Below are positions 21,192 to 31,921 of a DNA stretch of 42,061 nt, piece by piece. Where the stretch lies: NCBI GenBank assembly GCA_003427395.1, contig BFEA01000155.1, positions 1,867,671 through 1,909,731 on the forward strand, given 5' to 3'. The stretch comes from Chara braunii (taxonomy: Eukaryota > Streptophyta > Charophyceae > Charales > Characeae). A program made the position numbers and the translations under genes. The stretch's first letter is position 1. The number at the start of each line of letters is the position of its first letter. A model generated the notes under the pieces. That model did no database searches and was not told the origin of the DNA. It worked only from the letters and a program-made list of their open reading frames with translations.

Positions 21192-21268
21192 GTGAGTTTC
21201 TTCTTGCATTGGTCACGGTCGGCTACGGTACTTGTATTTGTTGATGTGGACTGACTTGTTTTGTGCAG
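21192..21268 (+). other. candidate 77-nt intron inside the LTR (U5)
   Basis: Donor TTTC/GTGAGT at 21192, branch-like CTGAC near 21251, pyrimidine-rich TTGTTTTG, and acceptor GCAG ending at 21268. The 3' LTR keeps the same donor, branch, acceptor and exact 77-nt length (34819-34895) despite scattered substitutions. Splicing is an inference. Confidence 0.4.
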
Positions 21269-21367
21269 GTTACAGGAGCCCCGACCGACCCTCCCACGGG
21301 TGACAGACGAGGCGAGAGGCATAGGGTTCGGACGGTGTGCCGGCAGACCCCTTCAGCCGGTCGATAG

Positions 21368-21385
21368 TGGCGCCGTTGCCGGGGA
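21368..21385 (+). other. primer binding site, tRNA-Asp
   Basis: TGGCGCCGTTGCCGGGGA, 18 nt, complementary to the 3' end (including CCA) of plant tRNA-Asp(GUC) as I know it. It begins two to three bases after the 5' LTR end, the expected place for minus-strand priming. Confidence 0.85.
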
Positions 21386-21581
21386 AGGCTGCCTCTCGAG
21401 ACTTCGGTACGCCTGTAACCGCGGGGATGTGAGAGGATCAGGACAGGGATGTGACTGGGACTGGACAGGCGGAGGAGGCTAAGCAGTTGGCCAGTGGTCT
21501 GAATGCCCAAGTGAGACGTTGGACAGTACGGGCACGAGCGGGCAGACGACACCCCCATCGACCTATGATCGACGTTCACCG

Positions 21582-22248
21582 GTGAGATTGTGATTTCTGC
21601 ATGTCGTGGTTTCGCTGATTCCTGCTTTCTTCTCGTCTTTCATGTATTTCATTCCTGTTTCCTTTCTTGTGATCAAGGGATGTCATTCTGATTTTCCCTA
21701 CCCTTTGGTCAGTCCACCCAGATATTGAATCTAAGAGAGAGAATCGTGAGCAGGGGACGACTTGAAGGGACTGAAGGGGAGGGGAGAAGCGCCCTGGATT
21801 TGCAAGGAGTTGGGCAGGGACTAGACAGGCTAATCGATTTTGATGGATAGCAGGGGGGATTGAGACACAGCACGAGTCGGGATGTGAGACCATGCCTGAG
21901 GTGGGCCAAGTAGAGGCATGGATAGGAGTGAGGATGCACGAGTGAGACACCGCCTCCTTATACGCGTGTGACTTCGGTCCACCCTAGAGCACATGAGTTG
22001 GCCGGCTCGTGCTCAGGTCGCGACAGGGAAGGTAGGCCAGCGACGATGGCACATTGATCCGACCTCCTTCTTGACACGAGGGTAGGAAGAGATACGCCAG
22101 AGGGCGGTTCTCTTCTAGGCCTGTTGACGTCTTGAAGGGATACAGGGGTGATCTGAGGAGGCCTGTCGTGGGGGTCTTTGAGCTCAACAGTCTGAGAGTG
22201 GCACAGGGCGTGACATACTGAGAGAGAACCGTTTTTTATTTTGCTTAG
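21582..22248 (+). other. candidate 667-nt leader intron
   Basis: The leader between the primer site and ORF0 has a donor-like CG/GTGAGA at 21582 and a strong acceptor-like TTTTTTATTTTGCTTAG ending at 22248. ORF0's ATG (22251) follows the acceptor by two bases. The interval has no coding content. Splicing here would remove upstream ATGs and bring ORF0 near the 5' end. Confidence 0.35.
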
Positions 22249-22250
22249 GA

Positions 22251-24086
22251 ATGGTTTACATCGAATCGGAGTCTCGAATACATCTCATTGAACGGAGCGG
22301 TTTTTGTGACATCATTAGTCTTCCTTTGGAAGGATCGAGCAAGTATAGGTCGTCCGAACAACGAGGTCTAGTCATACGCGAGGGCGTCTTCCTGTGGGTG
22401 AGAATTGAGGCGGAGCCTAGAGTGTGTGTTAGAAGGGACAGGGCTAGCGAACCCCTTCGCGCAGAAGTGAACGTTAGATTATATCTCTCAGACCAGGAGT
22501 AGAGGTATCTAGTGATAGAGACTGCCCGTCGTTGTCACACTCTCTTATGCCTGACATCATTAGCACGTAGATTCGGTGCGAGAGTGTTCAGTGAGTTTGT
22601 GGAGAGGAGCGGAGCCGACTCGGTAGCCTTCTACACGGTGCGTTTTGCGTACGACTGGGAGCTGCCTAGAGCTACGTCTGTGAGAGCGATTGTCGTTTCT
22701 AGATTCCTCACAGGAGTAGTCTTTGGTGATGAGGAGAGACATCAGAGGCTACTAGCTGTAGTGCAGAGGGCGACGCAGTTCAGGATAACTACCGTCGAGC
22801 TAGCCTGGTTACTTACCTACTGTCTAGACCAAGCAATTCCCACTCGTAGAGAGTTGCGCAGAATCGTGTTTAGGGTCAGAGACGAGGTAAGGAGAGCGGA
22901 GACAAGTGGGGAGATAGACAGGGGCCGGATTTTAGACGGGAGCTTCGTGGACGGCTAGACGCCTCACGACGAGATAGAGCACCCAGTTGAGCTTTGTCAC
23001 TTCGACTATAGGGAACCCGAGTTCATTGGAGAAGATTGGGTGAAATTTACCTTGCCTGGGCAAGCTATTAGGCGAGGATATCTGGATAAAGTAAATAAGG
23101 AGTGGAGATCTATCCTGTTGAGGCCGGGGGTCTGGTTGCTGGTCGCGCCCCAGGTAGGGTGTGAGTTCGATAGGAGAGGCAGGCTAATAGAAGAATCCCT
23201 GGAATTAGCGGTCAGAGGCTTCCTCTACGATCAGTCTTCCGTTCTAGCGGACATAGTTTTCCAAGCCATAAAACGAAGTCGCTGGGATCAGGTTTTAGGG
23301 GTAATTTCGAGTCTCGACTCTCATACTTGGGCAGACGAGGTAACAGCGCGACGCATACTGCAGGAAGTGGTCGACAAGCTAAGGGGGAAGGAACGCTGCT
23401 ACGACAGGGACTATAGGTCGGTAGTGGTCTCGCTTCGACTGACTAGAGAAGGGTTCTTGCCCCAACCCGAACAAACTTTGAGGCTGCCCGTCCCGGGTTT
23501 CATCTTGGAAGGATTTCTAAGGGGACTTGGCCACCTTATTGAGGTCTACCGAGCTTTCCTCGAGATTAGAAACCTTTTGAGGAGCAGTGACGAAGATCAC
23601 GCCTACTACGCGCTCTGGAAGGAAGGGCCCAGGTTTGGGGAGTCGGCTTTGGAATTGGTAGAGCTAATTAGAGTTATTTCACCTAGAGATCTCAGAGAGG
23701 CACCGAGGTTTGATCAACCGGCCGAGTTCTTGACCGCTTTGGATAGAGCCCTGAGGGAGCCTCCGAGCCACCTAGCTGGTATAGCCGAGTTATACGAGAC
23801 TCTTGGATACGACTCGTCGGTTAGGGAAGGTTCACTCATTGGGTTCTACGAACTCCGGACATACTACGAAGGGACAGAGGCAGTAAACGACGAGGACATA
23901 GACTACGGGGAAGAAGATTGGGATCTAGCCGAGTGGGAGCGATTAAGGGACGACGACCGTGAAGAGTGGGAAGATGCCGCAACTTTTTCTGAGGAAAGGG
24001 TGGGGTACTTCAGGAGCGCTACCGAAATAGAAGAATATGTCGAGGGACGATGGCCACGACTGGGGGCCCGGATGAGCCTAGAGTGA
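22251..24086 (+). pseudogene. ORF0: accessory 611-codon frame upstream of gag, unknown function
   Basis: A single reading frame of 611 codons, interrupted only by two TAG codons (22500-22502 and 22956-22958), each explained by one CAG-to-TAG change. No frameshift is needed. I recognise no domain. Composition is protein-like: N-terminal part with mixed beta/alpha character and many Arg/Glu; central part with Leu-rich stretches (such as FILEGFLRGLGHLIEVYRAF); strongly acidic tail over about the last 70 residues (EDIDYGEEDWDLAEWERLRD). No signal peptide, membrane span or zinc motif is seen. Its position between primer site and gag matches the extra ORF1 of Ogre-type elements, but similarity is not established. 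Start chosen at the ATG right after the candidate splice acceptor. Confidence 0.7.
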
Positions 24087-25178
24087 CCTCGGTGAAGCTG
24101 CCTGTTAGGACGAACGCGCAGAAGAGTAACGATAAAAGGATAGCGAATGAAAAATGTCAGGTTATTGACCTAGGGTCACAGCGGCCCTAGACGCCTTAGT
24201 CCCTATTACTAGCGGGGGGGCGTTTCCTTACAAAATAGAAAGTTGTATAATACTGGAGGAACGCCACGCTCCTGGGAAAGCCCATGTCCTTGTGGTAAAA
24301 CACCTTGATACAGGGGAATACGACATTAGACCCTATATAACCCTATTGAGAGAGAGGGGAACTGAGCGAACGAGAGTCGCTTAGAAACTGGATTAAAACC
24401 GTCATCAGCAAGGAAAGGAAGGAGTTAGAAAGGAGAGAGGAGAAAGTAATCAGTGTTTCATCATGACGAGAAGAGAAGACTCCAACAATTAAGGACGAAT
24501 TTCTCGTGGAGTACCTACGTTAGGCCTTTCATTGGAATACCGTCGCCACCAGTTGAAGGGCTTACGCTCGCTAACAATGAATGGTCGGCCGTAATAGACC
24601 TCGTATGGAAGGTGACGAGGGCACAAAACGAACTCAATAATGCCGGGAGCAGTAACTGGTGAAGAGGAAGTGAATCGGGTATTCTTCGCAGGGACTATAA
24701 TTTCGATTATTCGGATCCGAACCTCTAGAGCACTAGACACATTAGATTGCCGACGATTAACACAAGAAGCTATACAACGCGAAAGACCAAGGGCACTAGC
24801 ACAAGTTAGAACAGAGAATCGCATAGCCTACAATGTGATGATATGGGCCGAGGGATGAATGAAGTGCGAGATAGAGAAGGAAGAGACAATTCAAGAAGCA
24901 CGAACACACGTGTAAGGGGAAGCGATCCAAAAATTGATGCTATCCTAGAAGTATACTTAGACCCAATTGAGAGGAAGGTCGAAGAGTCGCTAGCAAAATA
25001 CCATGAATGACGTGGTTCTACGGACGAAGCCGACTTAAATAGACTGGAAAAAAGCGTCGAACGTCTTGTCGCAATCTATAGAGAAGAAAGGGAGAACATT
25101 ATAGGATGGCGAAATGATTTCATTGCCAGACTCCTAACGCAAGACCGAGAAGACACTAACAAACAAAGGAATGACTAA
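24050..25178 (+). pseudogene. second accessory region, decayed frames before gag
   Basis: Protein-like segments in changing frames: 24050-24190 (starting MATTGGPDEP, overlapping the end of ORF0), 24175-24384 (VTAALDALVP...), 24453-24662, 24640-24858 and 24855-25178 (MNEVRDREGRD, with one TGA at 25008). They read best as one ancestral protein of about 330 codons broken by indels. Consecutive pieces overlap by 23 nt, 4 nt (ATGA at 24855-24858) and 8 nt (with gag at 25171), so coupled small ORFs are the alternative. Composition is charged and helical; no domain recognised. Confidence 0.5.
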
Positions 25179-27690
25179 TGTCGAACCTAGAAGGCAAAAA
25201 TTTAGTATCTCAGGCAGAGCAGAAACAGAAGGGTCCTTAGTACGAGTCGTGGTGGAAGCAGTACATAATGAGCAATTAAGCCAAGAAGAGAAAACCGAGT
25301 GCGCCACAAAAGCAGTAATAGAAGTCAGGAAATGTGTCATCTGGAAAGCTGCAGGAGAGTTCTTTCTCGTAAGAATGCAAATCCTCACTGTAAACCCTAG
25401 CGGACATACAATCCCACGCACCTGGAGAGAAACGATAGCCATATCTGTAGAAAAATTAAGAGAGGACGCTCGAGCTCTAGGAGAACTCGCCAACGTAATA
25501 GTTGATGGCATATCCTTAAATACGTTGGAGGCCAACTCACACTACCTACAAACCGCTTTAGCTACCGCCTTGGTCGTCAAAGCTGAAGGGAAAGACGAGG
25601 ACTTCAACACATTGCAAGAGCTACTAGAAGAATCGACGGAAAGAGCTAAAGTTGCCTTGGATCAACTTCTGGAAGAGTGAGAAAAAAATATGGATGTGGA
25701 AGGAGTCTATCTATCTTCGATAGGCGCCGAAGTCAAAACACAAGAATCAAGGACGAGCCCCCCAGTTAGGAAAATGACAACTGATGTCACAAAGGACGCC
25801 GAAAAATTGAGGAAGACCCTAAAAGAGTTAGAAACTGCAGCCACAGAACTCGAGGAACGCACTTCCAAGAGTGAAGGGTGAAGGAAAGACGTTCTAAACA
25901 GAAATAGAGTAGTCCGATTCTCGGATCCCGGTACAAGAGAACCATATGGGGAAACCACGAGCCAACCTTACAGAATGGCATACGCACCAGACTCCTACGT
26001 ATCCCCCTTTTTGGGAGCACAAACCTTCCAGTTACCGGCACTGTCCGGAATCCAAACAATCTTCACAGGGAAGAATGTTTTAGAAGTTTTAGACCACTGG
26101 GAGGTACTGGGGATGAGAGCGGAATGGAGCGATCAGAAGATGATTATAAATCTACTCCACCACACAGCCCCCAAGATAGATCACGAAGTCAGAGAAGCCA
26201 TTCCGGACAGTTGGCGTTGGCTAATATTCAGAGAAAGGATTACAAGAATCTTCGCATGGGATGAAACATCTTATTCAATAGAAGATCTAAAAGAAATGAA
26301 AAAATAGGACGACGAGAGTCTAGTAGCATTCGCAAGGAGATATGAGAAGGCTTCGAACCCTCTAGTAGAAGGTGAATTTATGGGCGAAATAGAAAGGTGC
26401 GGAATATTCCTAGGATTTCTGTCTCGAGAAAAGCGAGACAAGATTATGAGGGATCTTCCCTCTAAGGTAACGTTCAGCCAAGTCAAAGCTTTAACCCATG
26501 AAACTGAAGGCCAAAGCGCGAAAGCACACCTCGCGAGGGTTCTTGACAACCTAGGAAAAAACGTAACCACAGAAAAGGAAGGAGGAAAATCGCAATTTGA
26601 GGATAGGAGACCCAGAACCGAAGGAAGTGACACCTACGCGAGCTCACCTAGAAGAGGGGACACAACAAAAAACAAGGGCGAATGGAGGAAAGGAAACAAA
26701 AGTGACTGAAAAAAAAACGACGCGGAATGAGGAACCTTCAAGTGGTCAAATACAAAGGATAACAGGTGGAAGCCAAAAGATGAGATAGAAGCAAAAAGAC
26801 CAGACAGACGAGAAGAGGAGATGGCAAGACAGATAGAAGTACTAAAGGCGGCAGTAGAGAGATTGCAAAGTAATAACCAGAGAAAGGAGGAAAACCCTGT
26901 CTGGACCACGCGCGACAAAACCGACCCTAGCCCAAAGCGAACGTGGAATGATAAAGCATGTATATACTGCGGAGATGAAGACCATCGAAAAAGAGATTGT
27001 CAAGCAATGTTAGATGCACTAAAAGAAGGGATCATTGAACTCGACGATCGAAAATACGTCATTTGGGCAAATGAAGGCAAACCGATACCCTTCCTACCCT
27101 CGATGAAGATTAATGTAGACAACCGAAGGAGGAGGATGAATGAAGCAAAGAGGAAGCAATCCGAGGATCAATTACCAGCCAAAATCTCCCGAGTCACCTT
27201 CGAAGATGATTTCGACGAACCATCAGAAAGCCCAGGTATAAGAATTTCATCCATTAAGTTTGAGGAGGCGAAAAATAACGGAGAAGTCTATGTACGTACC
27301 CACGGCATCGGCGAGGTCGGCGAGTCAAGCAACACAAAGAAAGAGGATCAAGATCAACCTATGACAGACGACCAAATTGAGTCACCCAAGTCACCACAAT
27401 CCCCTAGAAAACGAGCAGCCAAGAAGTTCCACCTTAAAAGCTCGCTAGACGAAGTCGATTTACGAGAACCTTTAAGAAGGGTCATGGATATGCCGATTCC
27501 TATCACCCTCAGGGAATTCATAGCAGGCTGTGGCCCGGCAAGGGATGAATTAATAGGCATGATGAGGAAAACTAAAGTACCACTACAAGAGACAACTTCT
27601 GGACAACAGAAGGAGGAGGTGAAAACCTCAGTCCTAACGGCACTAACCGAAGGAGACAAACCAGTACAAACCACCGAAGGCAGAAGCAAC
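25171..27690 (+). pseudogene. Gag polyprotein with CCHC zinc knuckle (broken)
   Basis: Gag forms the particle and packages RNA. One frame runs through from MTNVEPRRQK. An N-terminal helical, Glu/Lys-rich part (matrix-like, coiled-coil-prone to about 25880) is followed by a capsid-like region (TFQLPALSGI, then VLEVLDHWEVLGMRAEW near 26080). A basic linker leads to a zinc knuckle CIYCGDEDHRKRDC with CX2CX4HX4C spacing (26959-27000). In-frame stops at 25678, 25879, 26305, 26707 and 26728 all fit CGA-to-TGA or CAG-to-TAG. A long acidic/basic spacer separates the knuckle from protease. Fold assignment of the capsid part rests on position and order, not on an alignment. Confidence 0.75.
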
Positions 27691-28354
27691 TACTTTTACG
27701 TCCTTGTCAGTGGAAAGCTCAATGTCACAGTCAATGACATAGGGATGGAGGCTATAGTCGACGACGGGGTCCGAGTCCATCGTTTGTGAGGACAAAGTGG
27801 CCAAAAACCTTGGCTTAGAGGTAGACAGGAGTGTAGCTATGACCATGATATCCGCTAACAAACTCAAACAACCTGCGCTCGGGGTATGCCACAAAGCCAA
27901 GATAGTGGTTGCTGGAGTTGAGGTCACTGTGCCCGTCTTTACAGTTGAGAACTGCTCGTTAGAAATAATTCTTGGAAGAACATGGATGACACGGGTAAAC
28001 GCCACCACCGAAAATAAACGAGACAGAAGTCAGACGGTTACCATCGATGGACCTCACGGTAGCAGGCTTACCTTGAAGACCGTGAATGAATTTGACAACC
28101 GTCACAAGATCTCATTACAAAACAAAGGACGACTGAACACAAGAAATTGCAAAATGATATCTGAAGACCTTACACTAGGACCGCATAAAGTAAGAGGAAA
28201 AAAAATTGACGTTGAAGACCTAGAAACTAAGTATGTGGTAGACGGAACAGTCTATGAGAAAGAGGCTGACGACGAGGAATTCGGTGGATGTATAAACCTT
28301 TCTTTTTTGGAGGAATTCCCCCACACGGCGGGGGAAAGAGATACAAAACTGTAG
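27691..28354 (+). pseudogene. retroviral-type aspartic protease (broken)
   Basis: Processes Gag-Pol in intact elements. A flap-side beta strand (VSGKLNVTVN) leads to the active-site segment AIVDDG (27760-27768), where families normally have D-S/T-G. An extra G in GGGG (27766-27769) shifts the frame, after which the domain continues as SESIVCEDKVAKNLGL. The C-terminal ILGRTWM (near 27970) corresponds to the conserved I-L-G segment of retropepsins. Both the active-site change and the frameshift make it inactive. A second frame change lies near 28290-28350, where the RT frame begins. Confidence 0.75.
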
Positions 28355-29870
28355 TCCAAAAAGTCAAGCCAGCCGCGGTCAGCCGTGATAGGACCGAAGA
28401 AATAGGGATCACTGAAGAAGAAATTACTCAGATGATCCTGGAACGAAAAACTATTGAAGGGCAGAGAATCACTGAAGACAGGTTAAAAGAAATGGATATA
28501 GGCGACGGAAACATAACAAAAAAAGAGAAAAAACTCATAATAGAAACATTCAGATCATGCGACAAGGCAGTAGCCTTTTGTGACGCAGAAAGAAGGCGAA
28601 TAGATCCACGATATGTTAAACCTGCGAGAATCTATACGGTTCCTCACACTCCATGGAACGATGCGGGATGGAAGTGTGCGCAAAAGGAAAAGGAGATGAT
28701 AGTAGACTTCCTCAAGGAGAAAATAAGGACATTCGTAGCGGAACCCTGTGAGAGCGCCTACGCCAATCGCTGGTTCTTCATAAGGAAATCAAACGGCAAA
28801 CTACGATGGATACAAGACTTACAGAAGACAAACAAGATCACAGTGAGAGACGTTGGATCAATCCCAAACGCGGATCTTCTATCTGAAGCCTCAGCAGGAC
28901 GTTCAATTTATTCAGTCTGCGATCTTTTTTCGGGATATGATGAGATACCGCTAGACTACAGAGATCGACATCTAACTGCGATGCATACACCATTACGCTT
29001 AGTTCAAATGATGGTGGTACCGATGGGATGGACTAATGATGTCGCTGTCTTTTAGAGAGCGATGGTCGCCGTTCTAGGGGAGCTCATACCAAATCTGGTA
29101 GAGGTTTTCCTGGATGACTTCCCGATCAAAGGACCATACGACAAAGATGAAACAGAGGCAAGACCTGGAGTGAGAAAGTTCGTAGCCACCCACGCAGAAG
29201 ATATAAAGAAAGTACTAGTGAAGTTAGAGGATGCAAACCTTACGGTCAGTGGAACAAAAAGCAGATGGGCGGTATCCTCTATAAAGATATTAGGTTACAT
29301 CTGCGACAAGGATGACAGACGTCCAGATCCGGCAAAGCTAGAAAAACTTATGAAATGGCCAACACCCCTAAGACATATTACTGACATACGCCAGTTTCTA
29401 GGAGTTGTCGGATTCTGGCGGAATTTCATAAAAGGCTATGCTGCAAAGGCGGAACCCCTTCGAAAGCTCAAGGGAGTAGAATGACAATGGACGAGTGAAC
29501 AAGAGGATACAGTAAGAACGTTAAAAGATGAGTTCAAGGAAGGAGGTCAAGTTCTTGGGGTACCTTACTTCGAGGACGAGGAAAATCGGTCATTCGTCAT
29601 ATGTACGGATGCGAGACCTGCCTCTGTTGGTGGAGTCTTAGCTCAAAAGGATCAGACCGGCAATGAGAGGCCCCTCAAATTCGAAATGAAAACCTTAAAC
29701 GCCACCGAAAGGAACTATTCACAATTTAAGAAAGAAGTTATAAGAGTCTTACATTGTTTAAATATTTTTTGACATTATATTTACGGGCGAAGGTTCGTAC
29801 TGCGGGTCAATCCGACGGTAGTGGCAGCTGTCTTACAAAAAAACTTCTCATTGACAATCGAACGGTCACC
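28288..29870 (+). pseudogene. Pol: reverse transcriptase and RNase H (broken)
   Basis: Copies element RNA into DNA. RT: RWFFIRKSNGKLRWIQDLQ (about 28770), DLFSGYDEIPL (28921), VPMGWTN then VF*RAM, where the stop TAG (29053-29055) replaces the conserved Gln, catalytic FLDD (29107-29118), and ILGYI, DIRQFLGVVGFWRNFI. RNase H: FVICTDA then VGGVLAQ (about 29595) and IF*HYIYGRRF, where TGA (29770-29772) replaces the Arg of the usual RHYLYG. Another TGA is at 29482. The frame changes near 29850 into the integrase frame. Confidence 0.9.
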
Positions 29871-31523
29871 AGATGGTTCATGCATATAAGGATGTTTGAT
29901 TACGTAGTAGAGCGAATATCCGGAGCTAAGAACTCAGTTGTTGATGCTCTCTCGCGAATCCCTCTAGAAGAAGGAGATCTATGGTCGCCTAGTGGTATTG
30001 ACAAATTTTTACAAATGGACATAAGCTCCTTAAAAATAGAGCCCACTGCAAGAGGGACTTCCTCATTTCTTGAAAATCTATACATTGACAAATACCATAA
30101 GATAGGGCGTTATCTTATAGGGGAAATCGAATTAGATGACAAGCTTAGGAAGGAAGCTCAACAATATTGTCTCAAGGCAGGACACCTCTTTAAGAGACCA
30201 CCTAAAAATGAAATGCCAATGAGAGTGGTCTGTGATGAGGACGAGCGCCGAGAGATAATAGTGGAACTTCACGATGGCATCGTCGGAGGACTTAGAGGAG
30301 TAAAAGGAACTTTTGAAAAAATTAGGAACCTCTACTGGTGGGACGACCTATATAAGGACGTAGAATCATACTGTTTGACATGCGTGGAATGCTAGAAGAG
30401 AGCGGTAGCTAAATATAAAGAACCCTTATTTCTTTCCTATCCCACAGCAATAGGCCAGAAGGTACACGTAGACCTAGTTAAAATGCCAAAGAAAGAAGGA
30501 GGAATGAATTACATCATGGACATTAGAGACGACTTGACTGGATTCGTGGAGGCATGACCACTACGTCAAAAAACAGGTAAAGCAGTTAGCGGCTATTTGA
30601 ATGAATATATCACTCGCTACGACTGCGTTGGAAAAATTGTCATGGATAGGGGATCATAGTTTATGGCTAAGGAAGTCCAAGAATTGCTCCAAAGAGCGGG
30701 AATACGAGTGTCGCTATCCACAACATATCATTCTCAAACTAACGCTCCTGTAGAAAGAGGGCACTAGTCTCTAGTCAATGCGCTCGCTAAATGATGCGAA
30801 GGAAAGGAGAAGAGCTGGCCAAAATATTTGAGATTCGTCGTCTAGGCAGATAACATTACGGTTCGCTCGACTACAGGATACCCACCCTATACGTTATGGT
30901 TTGGACGCCATTGTCCCTTACCTATAAAATTTCATATCGACTCTTGGCAAACGATTGACTGGGAAGAGATCTCCACTAGAGAACAGTTGCTGGCAGCAAG
31001 AATCAAACAAATAGCCGAAACTCGTCAGGATAACATCCTAGACACCATACACAAATTAAAGATCCAAAGAGGAAAAGAGAAAGAAAGATGGGATAAGAAC
31101 CTTCGCGTCAGGCAAGAAGGGATACCTACAGGGAGCCTCGTTCTGCTCTATGACTCCTCATTAGAGAGAACATGGACAGGGAAACTAGCAAACAGATGGA
31201 TGGGGCCCTATAGAGTGGTCAAAAGACTAGAAGGCGGAGCCTACTTAATAGAGGAATTAGACGACACAAGATAGAAGGAACCGGTGTCTGGAGCCCGTCT
31301 TAAAGTATTTAAAGACCGAACAGAGAATATCCCATGTACGGGAAAAATCAGGCAGAAGGATGAGGTCCATAGGCACCCAGAAAAAGGTAAGAACAAGGAT
31401 CAGCCCTTAGAAGAACCCACACCACCAACCACCTCCGAAGTAGAAGAGCCCTCTAATCGACATGCAACACAGACTACGACACAAACCACTTCTCAAGTAG
31501 CGGAGTCCTCTAGGCGATATTGA
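29871..31523 (+). pseudogene. Pol: integrase with DD35E and GPY motif (broken)
   Basis: Inserts the cDNA. After the RNase H end (VVERISGAKNSVVDALSRIP) comes a zinc-binding HHCC region whose second His is Leu (GGLRG; cysteines near 30381 and 30390). The core keeps Asp 30471-30473, Asp 30645-30647 and Glu 30753-30755; the last two are 35 residues apart. A GPY motif is at 31203-31211. Stops: 30393, 30555, 30657, 30765, 30792, 30843 and 31272; all but 30657 are readily explained as decayed CAG, CGA or TGG. The C-terminal tail to 31523 is Thr/Glu-rich and no chromodomain is visible. Confidence 0.85.
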
Positions 31524-31900
31524 AAAAGGACACAAGACAAACTCCTAGAGGTCTGACATATCCAACGGAAACACACCAAGAGCACGAAGCCCGACATCAA
31601 GAAGTTGGCAGCGACTAAAAAGGAGAAGAAGAAAAAGGCTAAACAAGTCATCTGAAATGCCCTAACAATAGAAAAAACAAAAAACCATCGTCGGCATGTT
31701 AGATGTACTCCACCAGACAAACGCTTAGGCGTCAAAACAAAGCTCGCTAAGAGAAAGTCAAACAGGAAGGAAAAATAAAAGAAAGGCATTCGAGCACGAC
31801 AGAGAGGATGATCTTGGGTTGATGGGTAGAGATTAGGAGTCATACATCTTTTGCAAAATTCCCCCCCTTCAAATCCCAATACTCGCTCGCTGAGGATGTC
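31524..31900 (+). other. 3' internal untranslated region of the LTR element
   Basis: Lys-rich coding-like continuation of the integrase tail with many stops, then non-coding sequence leading to the polypurine tract. A C-run is at 31861-31867. Confidence 0.6.
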
Positions 31901-31917
31901 GAGAATGGGGGGGGGGG
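31901..31917 (+). other. polypurine tract
   Basis: GAGAAT followed by eleven G, four bases before the 3' LTR start (TGTCGGACGG at 31922). This is the expected plus-strand primer. Confidence 0.8.
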
Positions 31918-31921
31918 CTGC

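Larger units (their letters stand above)
18011..21365 (+). repeat. 5' LTR
   Basis: Aligns end to end with 31922-34992. It is longer mainly through extra 33-bp units near 20.5 kb, a duplicated segment near 20.1-20.3 kb and about 66 bp (20883-20948) absent from the 3' LTR. The first 700 bp are promoter-like (TATA-type box at 18703). The rest is a chain of GC-rich tandem arrays (see separate entries), then a unique 3' portion with an intron-like segment. One N at 20554. Open frames in the arrays are by-products of repeats whose lengths are near multiples of three and I do not call them genes. Confidence 0.9.
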
